Part shown: piece by piece, positions 45,698 to 56,944 of the stretch
How the letters are laid out: every line of letters starts with the position of its first letter
Numbering within the stretch: the stretch's first letter is position 1
Notes under the pieces: generated by a model
What the model saw: only the letters and a program-made list of their open reading frames with translations
The model's database searches: none
What the model was told of the DNA's origin: nothing
Source of the DNA: Spongilla lacustris
Lineage: Eukaryota; Porifera; Demospongiae; Spongillida; Spongillidae
DNA: 64,000 bases
Reading direction: 5' to 3'
Assembly (NCBI GenBank): GCA_949361645.1
Contig: OX442424.1
Span: 1,255,895 to 1,319,894 of the forward strand
Made by a program: the position numbers and the translations under genes

Positions 45698-48264
45698 TTA
45701 AGATGGGATTCTACGGAGGATGGCTCTGGCATTCGCTCTTGTTAGGCAAATGCTCAAGTTTGCGAAAAGCTCAAAAGATATCTGTGTCTTTGGCAGAGAC
45801 TTGTGGATCGCAAGCCTAGCAATTATCTGAGCCAGAAATATTGAAGCTTCGTTACCCCAAGCCCCATAGGAGTCAACTACTAGAGGGGTTGAGACCCACC
45901 CTAAAGCTAAACACTTTACATCATTGGCCTGGTGTTTCCTCCTCTCCGTTGCCTCAAGGACTGCACCAACCGTTGCTCCCGCTTCAGCTAAAGTTGAAGG
46001 ATTTAGCGGTGAGACAACGGAGATGTCCAGGGCAACGGGCCTTCCATGATTCCAATGCTTCACGAGAATATCAGCAGGCCGTGACTGTGAATGGTCAGGA
46101 AAGAGCCCAGCACCAGCTTCAACTTCGATTGAAGCATGTGCACGGTGAAGAAAGTGCGCTAAAGTGTCCCTGAGAGCATTATGGCGTGTAATAACATCAC
46201 CCCCACATTTGCATGTTAATGCATGGTGTCCAAGAGGGTCCAGACTGTGGGCAGGGCAGAAAGCACACTGAGAACCCTGGGACGTATCTAGGCCTAGCCA
46301 CCACTTGACAGCTACCCTGAATTCAATTGGGTCAAGATGGAGAGCTAGGGATGTGGAGGGAATAACTGATAACCAGGATGTCGCGTGGGGGGCTGAAACT
46401 GATAGCAACCGAGCCTTGTTAGCAGGGGAGGATTCATCAAAGAGGACTTGAAAGCAATAGTCGTTTACTTTTGAAGACAGAAGCTTCTGACTGACAGGTG
46501 AGGAAACCACAGAATTGACAGATAGTTTCTCAATTGGAGCAACAGTAGAATTGAAGTGGTCCAAGGCATTTGTAAGGTGTATGTCATCTGTATCATACAC
46601 CCCAGAGGAGCAGAAGGAAGCAATAAAAGCTGAGCTGGAGTGTAGGGACAGTGAGCGCAACCCAAGACCACCACTGTTAAGGCCAAGTTGGGCCTGACAC
46701 CATGCCTCATCTGACATTTCAAAACCTATGCAGTCCATGAAACAGTGGTGGACGTCATCATCGAAGAGCTTGAAAGCATCTGATACCAAGTTGGTTGGAA
46801 TTGAGCGAGCCAAGTAGCTTAACTTGCAAAAACTACCACATAGACGAAGTAAAGTTAAAGCTACTTGAGGGTCTATGACAGAAACCTCTATCAAGCAGTG
46901 CAAAAGCTTGCGAGCTTCAAGCCGTTTTGAGGCAATAAAGTTTGCACAGTATATGTAGTCACCAATTGGGCATCCTAATATCTCAAAATGAGGCAATTGG
47001 AAAACTTTGAGCTCTGGTGGGAAAGGGGAGGCATCACTTGGGCAGTACAGCTCACATTTAGAGATATTGATATGTAGGCCAAGAGGGGGTCCTAACTCCT
47101 GTATAAGGGTCAAAGATCTACAAATTGAAGACTTCTTGCCTGCTAAGATGCCATCATCCAGATACCAAGCTTGATACAATAGATGGTTGCACTCAGTATC
47201 CTCTTTAATAGCTCCAGCAACCTTATGCAGGACCAAAGCAAACAGAAAAGGACCCAGTGGGTCTCCCTGCTGCACACCTGATTGTGATGTTAGCTGGCCC
47301 ATAGGGTGCCACAAAAAAGGGTGAGAGCCATAACACCATGCCACCCAAGGAAGCAAATCTGGGAAATGCTTCGCGCATTCCTGTAAAACAGCATCTCTGG
47401 AGACTAAATTGAATGCATTATTGAAATCCACCTTGAGAACAGAAAAGTCCAAATCATTCCAATGTTTATCCACACAGGCCCTTATTCCATGAATAACCTT
47501 TTCTGAACCCATTGGACAAGCCACACCAAACTGTATGGGCTCAAAAAAATCAACAACCCTATGTTTAATGACAGCACACAAGCATTTCCCTGTCAATCTT
47601 CTCAGGACCTCACCCACAGCAATTGGTCTTATGTCCGGGGCACAACCAGGCTTTAACTTGCTGAGTGCTGTCAAGGACCCACCAGCCATGAAACGAGAAA
47701 CCTCCTGGGGGACTTTCCCAGAGACCAAGAGGTTAACAACCCTCCTGAGAAGGGAACAAATTGTAGTGGGAAGTGGAATTGAAGCTGCATCCAACAGGTG
47801 CTGTACCCGTAGGCCAGAAGGACCTGCTGCTGTACCCTTTGGAAAAGATTTCAGGATATTATAAACATCAAAATCTTCATTCAGTGATATGGATTGTGAA
47901 GTTGTTTCTGGGATAATAGGGAGCGGCCCCTCAGGGTGTTTATCCTTTAACAACTTCCAAGTGTCATCACTATTTGGTGCCAGGCCAGAGGATGCTAAAA
48001 TTCTACAAGCTTTAGCAAACATACCCTCACGAGACAGCGAGACTGCAAAATTGATGAGATTTCGCGGGATAGAATCATCTGAGTGGATGCCTATCGCTCT
48101 GTGACTCATCGCCATATTCCATAGTGTTGCGTGTTCTCCTCTACACCACAGATTGCATAGCGCATCTATTGGGGTTGGTTTATTACGCCTACCACCCCTT
48201 TTCTTTGAAGGCAAGAGGCACTTTGGAAGCATAAATAACTTCAGAAGTTCAGCCAAGAGTCCAA
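45698..48264 (-). mobile_element. Non-LTR-type retroelement ORF: reverse transcriptase plus R2-like endonuclease, open at the gap
   Basis: A minus-strand frame of about 855 codons runs from the assembly gap to the stop at 45698. Reverse transcriptase motifs in order are GPSGLRVQHL, RPIAVGEVLRR, VLKVDFNNAFN (motif A), GVQQGDPLGPFLFA (motif B), WYLDDGILAG (motif C, YLDD) and EILGCPIG. A thumb-like region follows, then the CCHC knuckle CAFC...GHHALTC, RHN, RPADILV, ALDISVVSPL and a downstream Lys-rich helix. That last order matches the restriction-like endonuclease of R2-type elements, which nick the target for priming. The clade is not settled; the N-terminus is missing. ATT-repeat sequence lies past the 3' end at 45580-45620. 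This is the only long open copy in the window; four others are fragments. Confidence 0.88.
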
Positions 48265-48464
48265 NNNNNNNNNNNNNNNNNNNNNNNNNNNNNNNNNNNN
48301 NNNNNNNNNNNNNNNNNNNNNNNNNNNNNNNNNNNNNNNNNNNNNNNNNNNNNNNNNNNNNNNNNNNNNNNNNNNNNNNNNNNNNNNNNNNNNNNNNNNN
48401 NNNNNNNNNNNNNNNNNNNNNNNNNNNNNNNNNNNNNNNNNNNNNNNNNNNNNNNNNNNNNNNN
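48265..48464. other. Assembly gap, 200 N
   Basis: Exactly 200 N, so the true size is unknown. The retroelement start is hidden here. Confidence 0.99.
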
Positions 48465-48788
48465 GTGTGCATGTACTTACATGCATGTATACATGTGTGC
48501 ATGTGTACTTATGGGTATAAATATGTGTGAGGCCTCCCTCATGCTCATGGATGATGGGGGCAGGCCTCCCTCATTTTTCTCAATGAAAATTAAACTATGC
48601 AACACCGTGGTTAATAAATAAATTAAAAAAATCTTATTCAAAACATGTGATGCTTTCCAACAGTAAAGATATGCATGTGGATAATAAAATAATAATTTCA
48701 ACTGATTTTGTACATCTTTGCTAAATATACATATTTGCTAAATATACATATTAATGCTATGACACTCCACCACACCATTACGAAGTGC

Positions 48789-50021
48789 TCAATCTTCTCC
48801 GCACATCTCTTCGACAATTTCCTCAACCATGTCCTCCCATTGCGGGAAGGTGTTGTCCCACCCCAGCTCCTTACAGGCAGGGCTGCTGTCACAGTTATGG
48901 TCCACCAGCATGCTCAGGCTTGCTGGGGTTAGAACCATCCCCAGCTCACCAAAGGGGCTGACTCTCAAAACAGCGTACACTACCACATTGATGTAAGCTG
49001 CAACACGTAAAAAGGTAACAGGAATCCATCTTGGAGGAGGCTGCCCCCAAATGGTGGTGTCCCCATCCATCTTGCCAACAAAATCTCGATATGGCACTCT
49101 CACGCCGGTAACAAAGTATGCCTTCCCTGCTGCAACGGAGCCACAACCTTCTTTAAGTAACTTCCTCTCTGCCAGGATGTGGGCACTTGCCACAGCTGTG
49201 ATGGGTACCACGTGGACATGGTCATGACCGTTGTCATAGTAACACATGCGGTTCGCATAAAACTTTGTTGCAAAATTGTCAGCCGCAAGAATTATTCCAG
49301 GTCTCAGTGCACATGTGACCAAACCGTCCAACCCGTTTGCCTCGCACACAGCCTCTTCGGCAAGAGCCTTGGAGCCTGCATAGGGGTTAAGTGGGTTCTT
49401 GGTGTTGGGCGGGGTCACCCCACTAGGGTCACTGTAGACGCCCTTTTCAGTCAACACTACTTCGTAGGTGCTTGTGTAGATGAGCCTCTTGACATGATTA
49501 TGGACGCACGCGGACACGACGTTCTCTGCGCCAGTCACATTTACCCTGTACATCTCTGCCTTGGAGATGCTGAGTTGTGGCATCAGGCTGGCTGTGTGGA
49601 AGACCACGTCCACCCCCTTGAAGGCAATGTCCAGGTCGTCTAGGCTGGTCACGTCTGCTTGGATGTAGGAGCTCACGTGAGGGTCGCGGTCTTCTTCCTC
49701 GGGAATCCGGAGGTCCAGGGAATGGACCTCGTACCCAGCCTCTATCAGATACGCCACCAGCACCTGCCCGAGGCTCCCGCTCCCGCCAGTCACGAGGGCG
49801 CTCGTCCGATGATCGCTGCGACTAGCAGTATCGCTCGTAGTCACTCTTCGGTACGGAACGCTTTGGCCCCTGGCCCTACTCCGCCTCCTGTACAACATGT
49901 AGGCCACGCCTCCAAGTACCATGAACAGCAAGAGGTTGCTGGTGCTGCTGACGGCCCAGCTCCACGGGCTGTAGACGCCCTCCTTGGTCGGAAGATTCCT
50001 CGCGTTCGCGGAACATGACAT
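48789..50021 (-). CDS. Membrane-anchored extended SDR / 3beta-HSD-like oxidoreductase A
   Basis: One intronless frame of 410 residues. A hydrophobic segment (LLLFMVLGGVAYMLY, about 30-45) followed by an Arg-rich patch suggests an N-terminal membrane anchor with a cytosolic catalytic part. The Rossmann NAD(P) motif is TGGSGSLG (around 80), the acidic strand end is HSLDLRIP, and the catalytic pair is YAGSK preceded by a YTSTYE serine region. Family relatives are 3beta-hydroxysteroid dehydrogenases and sterol-4-alpha-carboxylate decarboxylases (NSDHL); substrate unknown. It lies head-to-head with SDR B at 52847, a diverged paralogue; both lack introns, suggesting retroposition before duplication. 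Confidence 0.88.
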   Translation of the reverse strand: MSCSANARNLPTKEGVYSPWSWAVSSTSNLLLFMVLGGVAYMLYRRRSRARGQSVPYRRVTTSDTASRSDHRTSALVTGGSGSLGQVLVAYLIEAGYEVHSLDLRIPEEEDRDPHVSSYIQADVTSLDDLDIAFKGVDVVFHTASLMPQLSISKAEMYRVNVTGAENVVSACVHNHVKRLIYTSTYEVVLTEKGVYSDPSGVTPPNTKNPLNPYAGSKALAEEAVCEANGLDGLVTCALRPGIILAADNFATKFYANRMCYYDNGHDHVHVVPITAVASAHILAERKLLKEGCGSVAAGKAYFVTGVRVPYRDFVGKMDGDTTIWGQPPPRWIPVTFLRVAAYINVVVYAVLRVSPFGELGMVLTPASLSMLVDHNCDSSPACKELGWDNTFPQWEDMVEEIVEEMCGED

Positions 50022-50094
50022 GGTACCGGTAGTAAGTTATGGTTGACAGGAAACAGGGGCAATAGCAAGGTCTGGGCACGAGGACATGTTGACT

Positions 50095-50155
50095 GTATGA
50101 TGTAATCCACGGTTGTTTGCGGCCATACATTTTGTGGACACTAGGTTATTTATCC
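50095..50155 (-). promoter_or_regulatory. Upstream block conserved between the two SDR genes
   Basis: On the minus strand AACCTAGTGTCCA then GGCCGCAAACAACCGTGGATTACAT precedes SDR A (quoted in pieces). The same two pieces, without a short spacer, stand directly before the SDR B ATG at 52818-52850. Retention next to both starts suggests shared promoter or 5' UTR. Confidence 0.5.
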
Positions 50156-50722
50156 GGAATATTGAAATGATTACGTCTGCCTTAGCAACGCCCATAGCAA
50201 CCACATAGCAGAACAAAAACGTGAACCAGCACAAAACAGATTGGTTATTGTCGCCGTTTGAAACCACGAAATAAAGCCAACATCGTTTTTCTATCTACAG
50301 TGCTTACCTCATGCTACAGGTTCGTTGCCACGCTGCGTTATAGCTCGTGAAAGCGGGTAACCCGCGATGTACCTCTCCTGTTGGAAGTGAGTTATCTACG
50401 TACCCAACCCATAGAAAGTCGAAATCAAAGCTGAATCTTGAAGTAGCTAGAAGGTACTAGCTGATAATGGTACTCCGTCGTAATGATATTTGAACCGCGG
50501 AGTTAATTTGAACCGCTTCCGAAAAAACGAGATCATATCTCGGGATAGGAACGGGATTTCGCTATCGGACTTTTTTCTGTATGTAGGTAATAGATTAACG
50601 GATCCCAAGACTATAAGTATTTGGCCACATGGGAAACACGTGCGCGTAAAACAAAGGATTGGCGCCCAAAAAGTTTTAATTTAATTGTTAAATTAGTCTT
50701 CCTAGCCGAAAAACGCGGCGTC

Positions 50723-51101
50723 ATGGAGGGTAACGGCGGAGAGGGGGCAGCTGCAGAGGGGCCTAGAAGGAGCCCACGGGGTGGGGGAGCCATCGTGTCT
50801 TATGTGACACCTAAATATTCTCCTGGAGACGCTGCTAACGGCCGTGCTTGCCTTCAAGGCAGTCGAGGTCCCAAAGGGCTCCAAGGAAGCAGACTTGCAG
50901 AAGCTTGCCAAAGATGCCCTCAAGCTGCCCATGAGCAAGGAGCCTACTCCCTTGCTTGCTCTGCCTGCCCCACCTACATGCAACTCTACCGTAGCCGCTG
51001 GGCAACCGGGCCCGAGCTCCGCAGCTATGCCAGATGAGCCCGATGATGACGGGGGGTGGGGGGAGGAGGGAGCTAGTGATTCAAACTCTGATACCGAATG
51101 A
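50723..51101 (+). CDS. Possible small gene, acidic C-terminus, frame switch inside
   Basis: The first part (from ATG 50723) reads MEGNGGEGAAAEGPRRSPRG. The more protein-like second part lies in the next frame: an ILLETLLTAVLAFKAVEVPK segment, a Lys/Leu-rich helix, a Pro/Ala linker and an acidic end (DEPDDDGGWGEE... to TGA at 51099-51101). No splice pair reconciles them convincingly; a one-base assembly error near 50800 or an undetected intron would. The product was not recognised. It sits between the two SDR genes. Confidence 0.45.
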
Positions 51102-51813
51102 TGCCTCAATTTAGTAATGATGAGGGATCATGTGCTAGGGATGTACATGTAGGTGTGTGATTCAATTAGAATCATCTGGACAGCATCAATTTTTGCATGA
51201 ATATTTCGTGATTTTTTCGCTCTGGTTCAAATTAAAAATTGCGCATGGATTTCACTGGCCGGTTACATGTACATGTGAGCGCCTCTCATGCATGCTAGGA
51301 TCATGGAAGGTTGCAAATCTCACCAATCCATCCACTATCCATACACTTGTGCTGTGTATGCTCATATCCAGCCTAGGACTAAGCATTCTTAAGCAATGTG
51401 AACGGTTTTTCGCAAATAGGTTCAAATATCATAACGACGGAGTATGTGCTAAAAGCCACCTTTTTTTTTGGCTAGTGATATGTGGTACCAAAGTTATGCG
51501 TGAAAAGCGATATGGTCATTGCTGAATTCGCTTGGGTCCAGTTGGGAGGAGGGTCGCTGCAACATTTTGTGGAGCCACCGAGGGTAGATGCTCCTCCACA
51601 TTAAGTACCAATTGCTGAACTTTGTCTGGTGCTGAATAAGGGGGCCATGGTATGTCTGTTGAATGGTACGTCCTTTGAACCTGGCATGTATGGATTCAGC
51701 TCCAGCTGTTTTCCCACCAAAGCACCTTAATTTCCTTGCCCGTGGCACGTTTTTTTGTTCTGCAACTTGCTGTCCTGGTAGGCCTGGGTGATATGGCATA
51801 AATGTAAGGTCTC

Positions 51814-51845
<32 letters not shown>

Positions 51846-52811
51846 AGTGAATTGTAATTAGCTGAAAGCATGTTAATGCCAACCTTTGGGGCAGACAAGA
51901 TGTTGTCTCACTTCAGACTTTATTGCACTGGTGTGCGCCATACTTAATATCCTTCATACACTCAGGTGCTATGTCAATAAGTGTGTGGATCAGTTGTGGT
52001 GCTGCCTTTAGCTGTGTTGCAGGTAGTGGAGTAGCATGAACATATAACCCCACTGCAACTGAGCACCTTGAACCTTGCACATCAGTGCCCTAGCTGTAAA
52101 ACCCTCAGGATTATGAGACACTGTAGCTGCTTCAAAATTTAAAGGGACTATACTTGTGAATGGTGTGAGCTGCTGATATTGTGCTTCCAGCACAAGATGT
52201 TCTCTGCTAGATCTGTCATTCAGCTATTAACATCAGCAATCATTGCTGGTGTTAATAGCAAAGACAGTGTACAAATGACCTGCAAACTCTTGGCAGGTAT
52301 ATGTAATGAACTCCTTGATTTCTTTTCCCTAGCCTCCACCAAGAACCAGCTACACACTGTAACGCTCTTTGCCTTTCAGCATGTGGTGCTCCATTCAAAA
52401 CCACACCAATTATTCATAAAATACTGATGCCCGGTTTAGTGGTAAAAAAAAAAAAGGTGGCTAGTTCTGAACATCATATATATGCTCTCCCATGTGTGTT
52501 GTTGAGTTTTCTTGCTTACCGACCTGTTTAGTGGGTTGGTTCGGCCGTACAACGAGCTGGAAGTAGACCCTCCAAAGTTACATGCGCGTAAAAACGGCCT
52601 GCGCATAACTATTAGTCAAATGAAGTGCTCTTGCGCGTTGATAACTTTGTTGACTAGACTGGTAGGGTGTGTGCGGGAGCTATTTGTTTCAACGGAACAA
52701 CTTACAGCATGCATGTGTGGTCAGGTACATGTATATGGCTCGCTAAAAACGACTTTGATAATGAGGTGCGAACATTACAGCTTTTGGGGCGTATACCGTA
52801 TTGTCTAATTA
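51102..52811. other. No confident gene
   Basis: There are only short frames, an A homopolymer (51818-51845) and a smaller one (52443-52456). The frame at 51494-51799 (-) has some regular composition but no recognisable motif. Confidence 0.4.
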
Positions 52812-52846
52812 TCAACCTAGTGTCCAGCCGCAAACAGCCGTGAATC

Positions 52847-54046
52847 ATGTTTTATTTGGTCGTGTTGGTCGTCATACTATTGTGCGTCCTATGTCTCGCC
52901 TGCTCCCGGACGTCGTGGGCTAGCTGGTTTGGCAGACCGAATAGTGCCAGGCGCAATGTCCCTTTCATGCGGACACAGTTGCAGGCGATAGGCGGAGATC
53001 GAGGAAAGAAGGTGCGCGCCTTGGTGACGGGTGGGAGCGGAAGCCTTGGTAAGGCAATAGTCCAACGTTTGCTCGATGATGGTGGGTACGAGGTCCACTC
53101 GCTCGACCTGCGGATACCTGACGAGAGAGACCGTAACCCTCACGTGAGCTTCTACATCCAAGCAGACGTGACCAGCTTGGACGACCTGGTTACCGCCTTC
53201 GAAGGGATCGGCGCGGTCTTTCATACCGCTGCCGTGCTTCCACGTCTCGGCCTGACGGAAGAGGAATGCTACCGCGTCAATGTGGGCGGGACGGCCAACG
53301 TGATTGCAGCCTGCACCCGATGCCGCGTCGCGCGCCTTATCTACACGAGTTCAGGGTCTGCTGTGCTGACGGAAAATGGGTACTTCAGCAGCCCCTCGGG
53401 CCGTACCCCGCCCAACACGCGGGCTCCCATCAACATGTACGCGGGGTCAAAAGCTCGCGCGGAAGGGTTGATCAGTTCAGCCAACGGGTGCGAAGGCCTG
53501 CTTACGTGCGCCCTTAGGCCCGGGATGATCCTGGGAGCGGATAACCTGTCCACCATCCTGTGTCTCACGCAACGTTTGTTCTACTATGATGACGGGCACG
53601 ACTGCTGGCAGATGGCGCCGATCAGGGCGGTAGCCGAGGCCCACCTGCTCGCCGAGAAAAAATTGCAGCTCGAGGGGAGCGACTCTGTTGTAGCGGGCAA
53701 CACATATTTTATCTGCGGTGTGCGAGTGCCCATCCGTGACTTGTACGGAAAGATGGAAGGCCCCTCCACTACCATCTGGGGGCAATCCCCACCGTTTTAC
53801 CTTCCGAAACGGCTTATGATGTTTCTTGCTCACGTGAACGTGGCTTTGTATTCCGTAACGCGGGTGAGCATATTTGGGGAGGGGCTAGTCCCAGCAAACA
53901 TATCCATGCTGGCTGACCACAACTGTGACTGCACCCCTGCGTGTAAAGAGCTGGGCTGGAAGATGGACTTCCCACCGTGGGAGGAGATGGTGAAGGAGGT
54001 AGTGAAGGAATACAGACAACAGCAAGCTGCAAAGACAAACTGTTAG
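52847..54046 (+). CDS. Membrane-anchored extended SDR / 3beta-HSD-like oxidoreductase B
   Basis: Intronless 399-residue frame. It opens with a strongly hydrophobic helix (MFYLVVLVVILLCVLCLA), a signal anchor. Then come TGGSGSLG (around 63), HSLDLRIP, ADVTSLDDL, a YTSSGS serine region and YAGSK, the active-site Tyr and Lys. The C-terminal part carries DHNCDCTPACKELGW, nearly the same as SDR A, so this Cys-containing motif is a feature of the pair. Likely an NAD(P)-dependent sterol or steroid-type oxidoreductase at the endoplasmic reticulum; substrate unknown. Confidence 0.9.
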   Translation: MFYLVVLVVILLCVLCLACSRTSWASWFGRPNSARRNVPFMRTQLQAIGGDRGKKVRALVTGGSGSLGKAIVQRLLDDGGYEVHSLDLRIPDERDRNPHVSFYIQADVTSLDDLVTAFEGIGAVFHTAAVLPRLGLTEEECYRVNVGGTANVIAACTRCRVARLIYTSSGSAVLTENGYFSSPSGRTPPNTRAPINMYAGSKARAEGLISSANGCEGLLTCALRPGMILGADNLSTILCLTQRLFYYDDGHDCWQMAPIRAVAEAHLLAEKKLQLEGSDSVVAGNTYFICGVRVPIRDLYGKMEGPSTTIWGQSPPFYLPKRLMMFLAHVNVALYSVTRVSIFGEGLVPANISMLADHNCDCTPACKELGWKMDFPPWEEMVKEVVKEYRQQQAAKTNC

Positions 54047-54096
54047 CTAGTACTGGCAATAGGGACTAGCTAGCGTGCTAGTTAACAAGATATATA

Positions 54097-54359
54097 CCGT
54101 AGAGTACCGCGAGATATCCCCCCCCCCCCCTCCGCCCCCACCAAAAAAAAATGGCCCGTGTTTAAACGAGCGTATCGACGTAATCATGAACGCAGCTGCT
54201 TGCTATTCTTTAAAATCCTGTTGGAGTACCAGTTCTTTCCTGGAATTTAGAAATAGGTACGCGGAAGCGTTAACGAGTACGAAGATACGCTCGTTTAAAC
54301 ACGGACCGTTTTTTTTAGGTGGGGGCGGAGGGGGGGGGATATATCGCGGTACTCTACGG
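54097..54359. mobile_element. 263-bp inverted-repeat MITE with TA target site
   Basis: Left end CCGTAGAGTACCGCGAGATAT and right end ATATCGCGGTACTCTACGG are inverted (quoted ends trimmed). Inner arms TCCGCCCCCACC and GTTTAAACGAGCGTATCG also pair, so nearly the whole element folds back. TA flanks it at 54095-54096 and 54360-54361, as for Tc1/mariner types. Confidence 0.8.
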
Positions 54360-54776
54360 TAAATGAAATTGGGGGATGGAGGATTTCTTTAAAATATCAA
54401 TTCTGTAAAAAGTAAGGGATTATGGAACTGTGCCGGTGTTACTAGTGCACATGGTTACATGTACATTGATGTCAACGACATACTGATTCATAGAATCAAT
54501 AAAACAGTTCAAGACTTCAGCCCTCAGAGACTGCCCATCTGTCTAGAAAACGCCAAACTGAACAAAATATATCACAACACATACACACCAGGCTGGGGAG
54601 AAAGAAGTTCTTAGCCACTGTGCAAATGCTTAGACTGACTCAGTCTGTAAATCCATCCCTACATATGGGACCACACCCTCACATGATTTGTTACACACCT
54701 ACATGTACAGGAGAGGGCATAGTTCTCTACGTTCAAACGACAAAAACATATACATGTATATGCCATTATGAGTTTA

Positions 54777-54985
54777 TAAATTATTACATACCTACATTTA
54801 GCACATAACTCGTTTTATTTCATGAATTTGCAGGTATGTAATAGTTTACAAGGTATCAAATTTAAGATAACAATTGAGTAGGAAGTATGGAAATTATACA
54901 TTCATTTTAAAATTTATAAATAGTACAAACTACATTTAGCAAGTAGATTTGCAAAATGATGTAGGTATGTAATATTTTCAAATTA
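54777..54985. repeat. AT-rich foldback sequence
   Basis: ATTACATACCTACATTTAGC and TGTAGGTATGTAATATTTTC are inverted, with a third related GCAGGTATGTAATAG between them. Likely an AT-rich MITE. The region 54362-55070 has no other feature. Confidence 0.5.
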
Positions 54986-55070
54986 ATGTATGTATAGGTA
55001 CATCACTAATTTTATTTTATTTTAATTCAATTTTTATATCTTGTATGCATGTGTGTGTGCATGTGTGCAG

Positions 55071-55250
55071 GTGTACAGGAAGAAGATAAAACGTTCAAAG
55101 AAGAAGAACATAGAAAATGTGCAGCACGAGGAGAATGAAGGAGAGAGTGACGACTCTGACAGTGATTCTCTCAGGTAGCTGAAGGCACAATGACATTGCC
55201 ATCTATTAGTGTCTACTCCAATCTTATTCACCTCCTCCTCCTCCTCCTCC

Positions 55251-55285
<35 letters not shown>

Positions 55286-55298
55286 CTCCTCCTCCTCC

Positions 55299-55333
<35 letters not shown>

Positions 55334-55343
55334 CTCCTCCTCC

Positions 55344-55378
<35 letters not shown>

Positions 55379-56813
55379 CTCCTCCTCCTCTCAGCTCCTC
55401 TGATGAAGGCAGTGTGGAGGAAGATGCATTAGATGACTCCACCTGCCCCATTGGGTGTGACTCCTCCCTCTTTAACTATGCCTGCGAGCAGCGGGAGAAG
55501 CGACTGGACCTTGAGGAGGCCACAGGTGAGGAGAAGAGGACCGTGGAGAACATGAGGAAGGAGTTGGATGCCATGAGGAAGAAGGTGAAGACCATGGAGA
55601 GCCATGTCAAGACTGCCCTGGGAGAACTGCAGGCCTTCCAGCTGATGAAGCAGCAGAGGCTTAATGAGCTGGACCAGGTGGCCATACTAAGGCTTCACCA
55701 GGTGCTGTACTTTGCCGGGAAAGGGGAGCCATACAAGACCATAGCACCTTGCCTGGTGTTCCCGGCATCAGTGAGGCGAAGGCTTATTCACAGGATCAGG
55801 GAACTGGAGGTAGAGAAGCAGCAGGAAAAGATGAAACTGGAGTGAGGAAGCTGATGAGTTTGGGCAAAGCAACTAGCTGATAATCCATCCCTTCTGATAT
55901 CTCTCTCCCTCTCTCTATCTATCCCCCCTTCCACCTCTTTCCTCTCTCCTATTTCTCTTACTCCCACCCTGTCTCTCCCTTATTTCAGAGAGCTTCATCT
56001 CAAGCACGTAAGCTTGACGAGAAAGAAGAAGAAGAAGGAACAAGCGGTTTGTGGATGGTGTGAGTACCGGTAAGTCACATCATCACTAATTACATTCCAG
56101 GTAGCTGAGTACACAGCCAAAGTGAATGAGATGACAGAGCTCAAGTTTGGGAGGCTAGTGGATCTGGAGCAGTTAGAAGGGCTGACTGCAAATCACATTG
56201 CAGAGGAGTTAAGGGCAAAGCTGAGAGCACTTGAATATAAGGCAGCAGCAGACATAGCTAGCAGAGAGGTACTCCAATTCTGTTTCCCAGATGTAACTTG
56301 CAAAAATGGTCCCCCTACACCGCACCATCCCTCCTCCCCACTCCGTCCCTCTTGCCCACTCCATACCTCCTCCCCGCTACATCCCTCCTCCCCACTCCAT
56401 CTCTCCTCCCCACTCCATCCCTCTCAGGCCCAGATACAGAAGGAAAGAATTAAGCTGGCCAATGCTACCAGAGAAAACACACAAAAGTTGAACAGCATGG
56501 CAGAGCTATTGGAAGCTCAGAGGACACTGGAAGACACACTGAACCATCGTCAGAAGACAATGGTATGTGGACCCCTCAGGTTATCCACCTTTCCCTCTCA
56601 GAACACTTCCCTCTTTCACAGGCATCAGAGGCCACTGGGGGCCATGGAGGACACCATATGGACCCAGATGAGAGAAGCAGACTTCAGCAGCTGATAGAGC
56701 TACAAGCCAGTGAGCTGGCTGCACTGAAGGAGGAAATCAAGTCTCTTTCCATAAAGGGAGGGTTCCTACTGCCCCCCATGCAGCTCCCTGGACCAGACAC
56801 ACCAGTAATATGA
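55071..56813 (+). CDS. CFAP44: CFAP44 C-terminal exons (cilia- and flagella-associated protein)
   Basis: Exons are 55071-55174, 55395 to 55809 or 55841, probably 55989 to about 56057, 56101-56268, 56428-56562 and 56622-56813 (stop at 56811-56813). A Ser/Asp-rich acidic stretch is followed by CPIGCDSSLFNYACEQREKRL, long coiled coils, ELKFGRLVDLEQLEGL and the final KEEIKSLSIKGGFLLPPM. These are diagnostic blocks of CFAP44, an axonemal protein that with CFAP43 tethers inner-arm dynein f. The phases around the short 55989 exon cannot be reconciled unambiguously. CFAP44 is normally about 1,800 residues with N-terminal WD repeats. None of these are upstream within the window, where an unrelated SDR gene lies. 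So it is either a 5'-truncated copy or a gene with SDR B nested in an intron. Confidence 0.85.
55226..55393. repeat. (CTC)n/(TTC) tract forming the acceptor of a CFAP44 intron
   Basis: About 165 bases of pure pyrimidine CTCCTC with occasional CTT end in TCTCAG. The array is at once a microsatellite and the polypyrimidine tract. Confidence 0.92.
56300..56427. repeat. Pyrimidine-rich tandem repeat in CFAP44 intron
   Basis: CATCCCTCCTCCCCACTC-like units, about six copies, run to the CTCAG acceptor. Confidence 0.8.
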
Positions 56814-56845
56814 CCCCAGTGTGAAACATAACCTTTGTAACATGT

Positions 56846-56850
56846 ACACA

Positions 56851-56943
<93 letters not shown>
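56846..56943. repeat. (CA)n microsatellite downstream of CFAP44
   Basis: Starts about 30 bases after the CFAP44 stop; nearly uninterrupted. Confidence 0.93.

Positions 56944-56944
<1 letters not shown>

Noticed and set aside
48241..48530. ORFs continuing through the N gap, including an N-terminal start for the retroelement
   Set aside because: The gap size is arbitrary, so no frame can be carried across it.
55190..55451. Poly-Ser, poly-Leu and poly-Gly frames
   Set aside because: They arise from the CTC tract inside a CFAP44 intron.
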